Assembly: GCA_018604165.1 (NCBI GenBank)
Contig: CP075895.1
Location: 868,001 to 932,000, forward strand
DNA: 64,000 bases
From: Chitinophagaceae bacterium LGM1
GTDB taxonomy: Bacteria; Bacteroidota; Bacteroidia; Chitinophagales; Chitinophagaceae
Reading direction: 5' to 3'
Shown here: piece by piece, positions 55,282-62,494 of the stretch
Numbering within the stretch: the stretch's first letter is position 1
How the letters are laid out: each line of letters starts with the position of its first letter
Position numbers and translations under genes: made by a program
The notes under the pieces: model-generated
The model's input: only the letters and a program-made list of their open reading frames with translations
Databases searched by the model: none
What the model was told of the DNA's origin: nothing

Positions 55282-55977
55282 TTATTGGTTAAGAAATGAG
55301 ATTGCATTAGTAGATGTGGTAAAAGAAAAAACAGAGCTATTAGGGAATAATGACTGGAGCTTTTCAAGAGGTAATGACGGACGTATAAAAACCACTTGTG
55401 TATTTTGTAGCTGCACGGGTACTAAAGCATCATGCTCTTTCCCTTGCACGTCATTAATCATGTCAGTACATAACAGCAGTGTTTTTTTATACCCTTTATT
55501 ATATATCGGTTCTGATAGTGTAGTCTGTGCTAAAGCAAGACTGCTCGATAAATCAGTAAACTTTGTGGTACATGGTTTCGATACCTGCGATATATATATG
55601 GCTAAGTCATTTGATGCTTGCTGCTCAAGTGCAGCAATAATCCGTTGGTTTTCTGCTTTGATACGTCCTGCCTGGTAGATGTTTTTGATACCCTCGGTAG
55701 TTTGAGTATCAACTTTTGGTATTTGCAGGGTATATATATCCTGTAAGTTTGAATTGTCGTACACCCCGATTACCTTGATGCAGCCACCGAACCGTGCGAT
55801 AGTGTAGTATAGGTTTCGTGCGGCTACTGTATCAAAGTGATTAATGCGTATTGATTTACTGTAATCAACGATTTGAACAACAAGTAGTTTGTCCGTGTTG
55901 CTCCCGCTTGGGGTATGAGGTTGCTCCGTAGAACAACCCATACCGATGAATGATAAAATGATAATTAGCTTTTTCAT
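55282..55977 (-). CDS. von Willebrand A-type lipoprotein
   Basis: This 231-residue protein has a short signal peptide and lipobox (IGMGC, Cys15). A vWA-like fold follows: metal-site DxSxS as DYSKS at residues 38-42, a Thr in KFTDLSSSL and a later Asp in LLLCTDMIND, spaced as in MIDAS domains. vWA domains bind partner proteins through a metal ion. It is 12 bases from the four-helix membrane protein downstream and eight from the metallopeptidase. Confidence 0.65.
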   Translation of the reverse strand: MKKLIIILSFIGMGCSTEQPHTPSGSNTDKLLVVQIVDYSKSIRINHFDTVAARNLYYTIARFGGCIKVIGVYDNSNLQDIYTLQIPKVDTQTTEGIKNIYQAGRIKAENQRIIAALEQQASNDLAIYISQVSKPCTTKFTDLSSSLALAQTTLSEPIYNKGYKKTLLLCTDMINDVQGKEHDALVPVQLQNTQVVFIRPSLPLEKLQSLFPNSSVFSFTTSTNAISFLNQ

Positions 55978-55985
55978 TGTTGTAT

Positions 55986-56666
55986 TTATTTAGATTGTTT
56001 AGAAATAACTGTGAAATCACAAAGGCAGTCCCAGCAGAGTAGTTCCAGTCCAGCTTTACCCCACACTTTATTGCCACATGTACATTCATAGCCCACTTTA
56101 ACACCTGACCGTGATTCAGGTACTGGGCTATGGGGAGCTGCTGACGCAACTACTGCGGATGAAGTGGGTAACCCTATTAATGATTGATACGGTAAATTGT
56201 ACTTAGCAATATCTTTTGCACTGATTTTATTGAATGCTTTTTCAAAAGCACCACCTTCTATGATGTAGTGGGTCACACGACGCCCAGTCTCTTTACCACC
56301 AGGCATACCGTTGTGGCTCGGATGCAAGCCAATATGCTTCATTTTTGCAGCCCAGCGTTTGCAATGGTAACCTCGACTTGTAGCTTTTCCGTTAACCTGA
56401 ATGTATAGGTGTGCCATTTCATGTACAAGAGTGCTATGCCAAGCTTTATCTGGTCGCGTCATAGTATTAGCATTCAGTACTATCTCATGGATGGGTTGCG
56501 TATCACTATTTTTTTCAATCCATCTGTTAGGGGAAAATGCTCCGTGATATTCATACGCACGAACTAGGCTTACCATACATTCAGGTAGTTCCCCGAGAAA
56601 AAGCTTATGGTTGTAGTACTCATATAAATCGCTTAGTGCTGTAAACTGTTTTTTAGTAATTGACAT
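55986..56666 (-). CDS. SprT-like zinc metallopeptidase
   Basis: This 226-residue protein has HEMAH (VHEMAHLYIQVNGKATSRGYH, residues 82-86) and a C-terminal zinc-ribbon-like region with Cys pairs (YECTCGN, LLCWDCLCD), the SprT/Spartan layout. Such peptidases are found on plasmids and ICEs as well as in DNA-protein crosslink repair. The ATG at 56666 (MSITKKQF) was chosen; the longer frame contains a spurious hydrophobic N-terminus. It lies in an apparent operon with the vWA lipoprotein. Confidence 0.78.
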   Translation of the reverse strand: MSITKKQFTALSDLYEYYNHKLFLGELPECMVSLVRAYEYHGAFSPNRWIEKNSDTQPIHEIVLNANTMTRPDKAWHSTLVHEMAHLYIQVNGKATSRGYHCKRWAAKMKHIGLHPSHNGMPGGKETGRRVTHYIIEGGAFEKAFNKISAKDIAKYNLPYQSLIGLPTSSAVVASAAPHSPVPESRSGVKVGYECTCGNKVWGKAGLELLCWDCLCDFTVISKQSK

Positions 56667-56736
56667 TGTTATTGATTTACATTGTGTTAGAAAGATTTTT
56701 TTCGATGTACCTCGCAAAACGTATGTGCTTAACAGG

Positions 56737-56979
56737 CTATAATCTGTTAAGCACACTTGATTGATGCGTATAGAAAGTGATGAGATTAGCCACATGGCAT
56801 TGGTAAACACCATTAGCCAGAAAATGTGAGAATGAACCCTGTAAGTCATGAATCATTTGCTCAATCCGACTAGTTAATAGTCCGATTTGTGCAGGGGACA
56901 ATACTTTACGGTTTCTGATAATTTCGCGGTAGAGTCCGCTTTGTAAAGTGGCTTTGCTTAATGTGTACTGGTGCTTCAT
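56737..56979 (-). CDS. Small hypothetical protein
   Basis: This 80-residue protein is mostly helical (KATLQSGLYREIIRNRKVLSPAQIGLLTSRIEQMI). No motif recognised. It is the first gene of the minus-strand block that leads to the SprT-like gene and lies opposite a candidate small RNA. Confidence 0.5.
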   Translation of the reverse strand: MKHQYTLSKATLQSGLYREIIRNRKVLSPAQIGLLTSRIEQMIHDLQGSFSHFLANGVYQCHVANLITFYTHQSSVLNRL

Positions 56980-56999
56980 ACATTGTCTTTTTAAAAGAT

Positions 57000-57160
57000 T
57001 TTTGCAATTCGCACTAAAAGCCTTGATATTATGTGTTATTTACATATAATACTCGTAACTGTAAGGCATGAAGTGCTTTTCTTGTCTTTCGGCACGATTG
57101 TAAGGAGGTGTGAACTTCTTCCAATCGGGCTTCACCTGTATAGCTGGTGGGGCTTTTTTT
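57000..57160 (+). ncRNA. Candidate small RNA or attenuated leader
   Basis: This gene-free stretch ends in a clear terminator (57129-57160) and lies between divergent genes, so a short plus-strand transcript must start inside it or read in from its left. It also holds a 11-codon ORF with two Cys (57068-57103) preceding AAGGAGGTG. Whether it is a separate RNA, or a leader of the regulator gene at 57254, cannot be told. The 5' end is not determined. Confidence 0.4.
57129..57160 (+). terminator. Rho-independent terminator between divergent genes
   Basis: An 8-bp stem GCTTCACC / GGTGGGGC (two G-T pairs) with a nine-base loop is followed by seven T. It is on the plus strand with no upstream plus-strand gene. 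Confidence 0.75.
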
Positions 57161-57214
57161 GTTTTTAAAGAATGAGTGCAAAACTTTAAATCTGTGGGAC
57201 ATTGATTGTAATTT

Positions 57215-57231
57215 GTATCCTGACAGGATAC
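57215..57231. promoter_or_regulatory. 17-bp palindromic operator upstream of an HTH regulator
   Basis: GTATCCTG-A-CAGGATAC is a perfect 8-bp inverted repeat with one central base, 22 bases before the start codon of the HTH gene at 57254. It is a likely autoregulatory site. Confidence 0.6.
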
Positions 57232-57253
57232 TTATTCACTAAAAAAATGACAA

Positions 57254-58081
57254 ATGCTGGAAACTTTCGCGCAGAAAATGAAGAAGTATAGAAAGCAGAA
57301 GAATTATTCTATTCGTGAGTTGGCAGGAAAAACAGCCTTATCAGAAAAGTATTTGTACAATATCGAAAGAGAGGGAGTTTTTAATCTTCAAGAAAAGAAA
57401 AATATATCCTTACGGAAATTACGCAATATCATTATTGCACTTTCTGTGGAATCAGATTTAGAGACTGTAGATTATGCAGTATTAAAAGACTTGCTTTTTT
57501 CAGCCATAGGACTTGATTATTATCAGGATGCATTTCTACATATTGAGACTGATAGATCTAAAATGATAATCAATAAGGGGGAAAATATATCTAGGCTATA
57601 TCTAGATCAGATTAACGAGATAAATGGAGATAGAGTACACTTGTATGAGATATGGGCTTTGGGTTATCCTGCTACCGAAAGTGCTATTTCCAATCTATCC
57701 CGAAATGTCCTTGACTGTCATATAAAGCATTCATTTTTTCTTTATGAAACGGAAAATATAAAGCCAATTGTAAGTTTCATTAAATATACAATGAGTGAAG
57801 ATTTGGATAATTCAAACGAAAAATCGAACTACTGGAGGACAGAAAACTGGAGAGACTATATTAAAATATATATTCTGCCTGAAATTATTTTTTTTAATGA
57901 TTTTACATTGTATAATCCGAATGAATATTCTGTTAGCGGTATATTCCATTTAGATTCTTCACTTGAAAAACCGTTAAATATCAAAATGACTACAGAGGTA
58001 GCTAAAGGCTATACTCAAAAATTAAAAGATACATTAATGAATGTATTATTATTAGATTGGGGTTATGAATTAGCACTTTAA
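57254..58081 (+). CDS. XRE-type helix-turn-helix regulator with large C-terminal domain
   Basis: This 275-residue protein has an N-terminal XRE-type HTH (MKKYRKQKNYSIRELAGKTALSEKYLYNIERE, residues 9-40). The remaining 200 residues are of unknown fold, rich in aromatic residues. It may sense a ligand or partner. A palindrome precedes it. It is convergent with another HTH gene 15 bases away. Confidence 0.72.
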   Translation: MLETFAQKMKKYRKQKNYSIRELAGKTALSEKYLYNIEREGVFNLQEKKNISLRKLRNIIIALSVESDLETVDYAVLKDLLFSAIGLDYYQDAFLHIETDRSKMIINKGENISRLYLDQINEINGDRVHLYEIWALGYPATESAISNLSRNVLDCHIKHSFFLYETENIKPIVSFIKYTMSEDLDNSNEKSNYWRTENWRDYIKIYILPEIIFFNDFTLYNPNEYSVSGIFHLDSSLEKPLNIKMTTEVAKGYTQKLKDTLMNVLLLDWGYELAL

Positions 58082-58096
58082 ATAGACTGGCTATTT

Positions 58097-58360
58097 TTAG
58101 TCTTCCTCCCAATCCGTTTCTTCAATAAAGTTATCAGGAATAAAATCTTTAGGTGAGCAATCAAACTCTTTGGCTAACCTATTTAAGTGATTCAGATTAT
58201 ACTTACTGGGAATGGTAGGGCTTTCAATTTGCCCGATAAAACTTCTTTCCAGGCCAAGCAATCCTGCTATATATTCTTGAGTAAAACCTTTCTGCAGACG
58301 TATCTCCCGCACCCTATCAATTACGGCGATTTCAAACTTTGTCTTCTTAGGTGTGCTCAT
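58097..58360 (-). CDS. XRE-family transcriptional regulator
   Basis: This 87-residue protein is a XRE-family HTH (VREIRLQKGFTQEYIAGLLGLERSFIGQIES, residues about 18-48) with an acidic tail (FIEETDWEED). The ATG at 58360 was chosen over a TTG two codons earlier. Two identical palindromes lie in its divergent upstream region, which it probably binds, controlling itself and the ankyrin gene. Confidence 0.82.
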   Translation of the reverse strand: MSTPKKTKFEIAVIDRVREIRLQKGFTQEYIAGLLGLERSFIGQIESPTIPSKYNLNHLNRLAKEFDCSPKDFIPDNFIEETDWEED

Positions 58361-58393
58361 TAACAACTAAGTACACAAAAAAGATGCTCTAAA

Positions 58394-58451
58394 ATGTTAG
58401 CTATAACTAACATTTGCTATATTCGCATACCATGTTAGCTATAACTAACAT
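58394..58451. promoter_or_regulatory. Twin identical 20-bp operators
   Basis: ATGTTAG-CTATAA-CTAACAT occurs at 58394-58413 and again, identical, at 58432-58451, 38 bases between centres. The flanking bases extend each to 9-bp arms (AAATGTTAG and CCATGTTAG). Between them lies TATATTCG (58418-58425), one mismatch from TAnnTTTG. They separate the divergent XRE and ankyrin genes. Confidence 0.75.
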
Positions 58452-58476
58452 GGATTTTTCATCTCAAAACTATTTT

Positions 58477-59484
58477 ATGAAAAGAATTATAGCCTTATGC
58501 ATTATGGTTCTGGTAACAGTACAAGCATTTTCTCAAGACACCAAGAAACGTGAAAGGAAAAATAAGAGCAGTAAAGAAGTCTCAATTATTGAAGATATCC
58601 GACCTGATGACCGCACTAGTTATTTTATAGAAAATGTATTGCCGACTAATGATACTACTAAGATTATACAATTCATTGCTAGCGGTATTTCAGTAAATGC
58701 AAAGGCAGGGGAAGCAAGCAGTACACGATTTTATCAAACTGTATTAACTCGTGCTATTCATATTTGCAATATAACTACTGTAGAGTGTTTACTAAGACAA
58801 GGCGCAGACCCTAATCTAAGGATTAAACGAACCCTGACTCAAATGTTCTCTGGTAATACCTCTGCTGATTATTCGATGTACCCATTAGAGGCTGCTGCGC
58901 AGGAGAATGATGTAAATAAGATGGACTTACTTGTCCGTTATGGTGCAGATATGTCGAAGTGCTTAGATGATCTAAAAAAGATTGCTGCTAACAAAGGGAA
59001 TACAAAAATGATGGAATATATCAGTGAAAAAACAGGTAAGGTAGCCGTAGAGCTAAATGCCCTGGCAGTAATGACAGAACATAGCTTTGAGCACGATGCT
59101 TCATTGGTAACTCCTGAATTGATTGAAAAAATGGTATCACAAGGTGCTGACGTAAACGCATACTCACCACAAGGCAGGACGGCACTTATCAACGTAATAA
59201 AGAACAATGATATAAGGAATAAACCAGCCTTGGTAAAAGCCTTACTAAATAAAGGGGCTAACCCAAACAAAAGTGATATTGATAACCCTACTAGGGTAGG
59301 TGCAATGAAGTTTTACAGTACTTCGCCTTTGAAAGCAGCAGTACGAACAAACAATTTAGAAGTGGTAAAGCTACTAGTTGAGAATGGCGCAGATGTTAAT
59401 CAATCTAATGGGGGTGACACTCCATTAGGTGCATCAAAGCTTAATGCTATCAGCGAATATTTGATATTAAAAGGAGCAAAATAA
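58477..59484 (+). CDS. Secreted ankyrin-repeat protein
   Basis: This 335-residue protein has a signal peptide (MKRIIALCIMVLVTVQAFSQ) and then several ankyrin repeats, the clearest at LTRAIHICNITTVECLLRQGADPN, LEAAAQENDVNKMDLLVRYGAD and LKAAVRTNNLEVVKLLVENGADVN. Probably exported to the periplasm, with protein-protein binding. The ATG at 58477 was chosen because the signal peptide begins there; earlier in-frame codons lie in the operator. Controlled by the XRE gene upstream, I infer. Confidence 0.8.
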   Translation: MKRIIALCIMVLVTVQAFSQDTKKRERKNKSSKEVSIIEDIRPDDRTSYFIENVLPTNDTTKIIQFIASGISVNAKAGEASSTRFYQTVLTRAIHICNITTVECLLRQGADPNLRIKRTLTQMFSGNTSADYSMYPLEAAAQENDVNKMDLLVRYGADMSKCLDDLKKIAANKGNTKMMEYISEKTGKVAVELNALAVMTEHSFEHDASLVTPELIEKMVSQGADVNAYSPQGRTALINVIKNNDIRNKPALVKALLNKGANPNKSDIDNPTRVGAMKFYSTSPLKAAVRTNNLEVVKLLVENGADVNQSNGGDTPLGASKLNAISEYLILKGAK

Positions 59485-59525
59485 GACATCTGAATAGACC
59501 CTCATAAAATACGACAGGGTTATTG

Positions 59526-60197
59526 TTATTCGTCGACAATACCATATTCCTTAGCATGATCTCGTAATGGCTTTAGGTAATCTTTTTTGACGGTAGTAAG
59601 TGTATTTACTATTTCTTTCAGATTCTCTACAGGTGTATCGAAGATATTACCTACATAGAATGTGGCCTCAAATATTTGATAGTAAATGTCACCAAATACT
59701 TTTTGTGCCGTTTCAATGAGAGCCTTGCCCTCAGCCATCGTAAAATTGCTAGGTGGCACTTTAGATTTTTTCCGAGCCTTGTGTGCAAAGGAAGTATGGC
59801 GCAATAATTTCACTTTATGGATAGAAGTCTCCAATGATAATATTTCGCTTTCCCATTTTGCTATATTATTCTCATCAACATTAAGTAAAGCAAAATAGCC
59901 TACAGGTTTCAACTTCTCTATAAACGACAAAATATTAAAATCATCAGCTTTAGATTGATTAAATAGTTTGTTCAATTCAATAATAACAATGCGTATGTAC
60001 ATATGCTTCGACCACCGAAAGAAAGTATTGCGCGATTTCACAATTTGACGATCCCTGTCTGTTTCAGCTTCTATCAAATGCTCCACTACTTTTAGACATT
60101 CCTGGGCTATATATAGCTGTTCACATATCTCAGTAATCTCTTCTTTTAACTCGTCCTTAAGCAATTCTTCAAGGGACTTAGTACTTTCTGCCTCCAT
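59526..60197 (-). CDS. AbiU2/HEPN-like protein
   Basis: This 223-residue helical protein contains LLRHTSFAHKARK with Arg133 and His139, an RX5H pattern fitting the HEPN RNase motif (RX4-6H) and the LRNKxxAH region of AbiU2. N-terminal helices (KDELKEEITEICEQLYIAQECLKV) are also typical. If right, it would be a phage-defence or toxin RNase; its partner is unknown. It is divergent from the gene at 60230 by 32 bases. Confidence 0.5.
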   Translation of the reverse strand: MEAESTKSLEELLKDELKEEITEICEQLYIAQECLKVVEHLIEAETDRDRQIVKSRNTFFRWSKHMYIRIVIIELNKLFNQSKADDFNILSFIEKLKPVGYFALLNVDENNIAKWESEILSLETSIHKVKLLRHTSFAHKARKKSKVPPSNFTMAEGKALIETAQKVFGDIYYQIFEATFYVGNIFDTPVENLKEIVNTLTTVKKDYLKPLRDHAKEYGIVDE

Positions 60198-60229
60198 ATA
60201 ATTATATTTAATCCAAAGTTACAGGATAT

Positions 60230-60724
60230 ATGAAAACTAAAGAGACGTCGCTTAATAATAGACAGCAACAGATACTTGAAAGTTTTATAGAAAAGTTTTT
60301 ACCGCAGAGAGGTAATAAACGTAAGAACACTGGTAATGAACTAGAGTTTGTGCATAGCACCATAGATAGAATATTTAAAAAACATTTTGGATTCTCATTA
60401 AGTTTTGATGATATCCTTACTTGTTTTGAGAAGCTTAATTACACTGTATTTACAAAGCAAGGCGAGTGGGATTGGGAGAAAAAAGATTACAGGCCTTCAG
60501 ACACAGGTGGAGGCACTAAGTTATTGATTAGGGGAAATGAGCGAATCGATATCTATGAACGAACTAATACAGCTTTTATTTACATAGATATTGATGCTTT
60601 TAAAGTACGTGATTTAAATAGAACATCTGTATGGCTTTCTCCTGAAACTAATGCAGAAAAAGTAATTGAACAACAAAGGCTATTACAGGAAATTGAGGTG
60701 TTTAAAAAAGCGCAAGTACTTTAA
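60230..60724 (+). CDS. Hypothetical protein paired with a DUF2971 gene
   Basis: This 164-residue soluble protein (MKTKETSLNNRQQQILESFI start) ends in a charged helix. It has no recognised domain. Its TAA stop lies one base before the start of the DUF2971 gene, so the two are an operon, possibly a two-component cargo or toxin-antitoxin-like unit. Confidence 0.62.
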   Translation: MKTKETSLNNRQQQILESFIEKFLPQRGNKRKNTGNELEFVHSTIDRIFKKHFGFSLSFDDILTCFEKLNYTVFTKQGEWDWEKKDYRPSDTGGGTKLLIRGNERIDIYERTNTAFIYIDIDAFKVRDLNRTSVWLSPETNAEKVIEQQRLLQEIEVFKKAQVL

Positions 60725-60725
60725 T

Positions 60726-61595
60726 ATGTCAATTGAACCTACACCTAACTTACGGATCATGGTTAATCAGGAAATACCGCAGATAGTAAAGGATCTTGAA
60801 CAAAATGGCATTGTTTTACACAAAGGACAAAATGTCCTTTACAAATATGTAAGTGTAGAGATAGCCAAAAAGATACTTACTGAAGGGCATATTAGATTTA
60901 GCACACCTGGTGTATTTAATGATACCCAAGATATGTGCGTTGATTTATTAGATACAGAAATGACTGAGGAAGAAGTAAAATGGTTTATAGAAAAAAGTAT
61001 AGATGGTCGTATAGACGAAAAAGAAAAGCCAAGGGTTCGTGAATGGGCACTAAAAAGTGATTGGAACAGTATATTCCAGTCATCAGTGAAAATAGAAAGA
61101 GATAGTTCATTAATATTTTGTAGTTCACAGAAGAACTCTATTGAAAAGTTGTGGACTTTTTATGCTGAACAAGGCGCTGGAGTTTGCATAGGATTGCGCC
61201 TGCCTATGTATTATGACAAGATGGGTATGATTACAGCTCATGTTAATTATGCGAATGAGATGACACCATTTAAATATGTCATTAGTGATGATAATAAAAA
61301 GTTCTTATCAATAATGAATTGGGTTTTTACAAAATCTAGTAAATATTCTGATGAAGAGGAGGTGCGTACTTATATTCCGCCATATCTAAATCATTTTACT
61401 TTAGAAGATGGTAAGTATTGGCATTTAGGATTGCAACCGTTTATGATTTGCGAAATCTATTATGGAAATAAAATCCTACCTATCCACATCGCAGAGATAG
61501 ATTACATTTTGAAACATGGGAAATGGGAAATCGAAAAAAAAGGACAGATGTATTATCCAAGACTTAGCTATGACTTGGCTGTAAATTATCTATAA
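60726..61595 (+). CDS. DUF2971 domain protein
   Basis: This 289-residue protein shows the DUF2971 pattern: LYKYVSVEIAKKILTEGHIRFSTPGVFNDTQD at the N-terminus, IFCSSQKNSIEKLWTFYAEQGAGVCIGL in the middle and KSSKYSDEEEVRTYIPP. DUF2971 proteins are often found in defence and mobile gene neighbourhoods; their biochemical role is unknown. The ATG at 60726 follows the upstream stop by one base; an earlier ATG at 60666 would overlap that gene. Confidence 0.85.
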   Translation: MSIEPTPNLRIMVNQEIPQIVKDLEQNGIVLHKGQNVLYKYVSVEIAKKILTEGHIRFSTPGVFNDTQDMCVDLLDTEMTEEEVKWFIEKSIDGRIDEKEKPRVREWALKSDWNSIFQSSVKIERDSSLIFCSSQKNSIEKLWTFYAEQGAGVCIGLRLPMYYDKMGMITAHVNYANEMTPFKYVISDDNKKFLSIMNWVFTKSSKYSDEEEVRTYIPPYLNHFTLEDGKYWHLGLQPFMICEIYYGNKILPIHIAEIDYILKHGKWEIEKKGQMYYPRLSYDLAVNYL

Positions 61596-61610
61596 CATAC
61601 TTGCAAATGG

Positions 61611-62471
61611 TTATTCATTGTTGGATATATGCTCTTTAAATAATTGAACATTCTTAAAGATACTTCTTTTAGTATCTCGCGAATACTTAAAGAAATCGAC
61701 AAATACGCCAATTGATTTTAATAAAAGAATATTGGAAAGACCTGTCATCATCATTGATTGATCGGTTGAATATAAATGATACTGGTAACCATCCGTATCG
61801 TCACCATTCTCCATTTCCATTCTATCGGATATGTCAGCTATATGCACAGTTGCTGAGGTTTCAGAAAAAACAGCGTTGTACAAATCTTCTATTTCAGCAG
61901 CGATAGCAATTTCTCTTTTGTTTTTTATAAAACTTTGTGATTTTTCTAATTCTTTAAATAACCCAGGATTATCTTTATACTTGTCCTTGAGAATTGAATA
62001 ATTCTCCTCAACATTTTCTAAGTATGAACTATGACTTTTATGAAGTGTAAACAACTCATAAGTACTAGATTTCTTTGAGTTTAAGTACATTTTTATCATT
62101 ACCCAGTCTTCATATAATACTACTCGTCTCTCTACTTCCTCCAAATCATCTCCAGGCATTGTGAGATAATATAGGATCAAAAATGCTTCAAGTTGTGACC
62201 TTACAAGTGTTGAAGAGTTTAATCCATGACCAGTCAAACATAAGAATGTAATAGCTTCCTGATAACTCATACCCACGCTAAACACTCCAATAAGGCTTGC
62301 CAAATAAAAGTCGAAGTCCTCTTCTAATAAGTCTGTACGCTCTGTCTTGTCGATATAATAAAGACACTTCTTAGCTGCGCTACTCATGTCCTTAGATAAA
62401 CGGAAATCAAACCCGTACTTAAGGAAGGAGCGTTTAATAAACTGTATAATATAGTGAAGCTTAGGTTTCAA
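61611..62471 (-). CDS. DUF5677-like protein
   Basis: This 286-residue mostly helical protein has a basic N-terminus, then LASLIGVFSVGMSYQEAITFLCLTGHGLNSSTLVRSQLEAFLILYYL, the region typical of DUF5677, and VFSETSATVHIAD with a Ser-Glu/His pattern. No catalytic role is established. It is convergent with the DUF2971 gene, and 23 bases after the next minus-strand gene. Confidence 0.55.
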   Translation of the reverse strand: MKPKLHYIIQFIKRSFLKYGFDFRLSKDMSSAAKKCLYYIDKTERTDLLEEDFDFYLASLIGVFSVGMSYQEAITFLCLTGHGLNSSTLVRSQLEAFLILYYLTMPGDDLEEVERRVVLYEDWVMIKMYLNSKKSSTYELFTLHKSHSSYLENVEENYSILKDKYKDNPGLFKELEKSQSFIKNKREIAIAAEIEDLYNAVFSETSATVHIADISDRMEMENGDDTDGYQYHLYSTDQSMMMTGLSNILLLKSIGVFVDFFKYSRDTKRSIFKNVQLFKEHISNNE

Positions 62472-62494
62472 TGATTATTCTATAGTTTAGTGTA

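Noticed and set aside
56667-56849. Membrane-anchored form of the SprT-like protein
   Set aside because: The extra N-terminal residues overlap the region of the 80-residue ORF and are not family-like; the start at 56666 gives the normal SprT beginning.
57068-57103. 11-residue leader peptide with two cysteines
   Set aside because: No clear ribosome binding site before it and no control-codon run; listed only as part of the candidate RNA.
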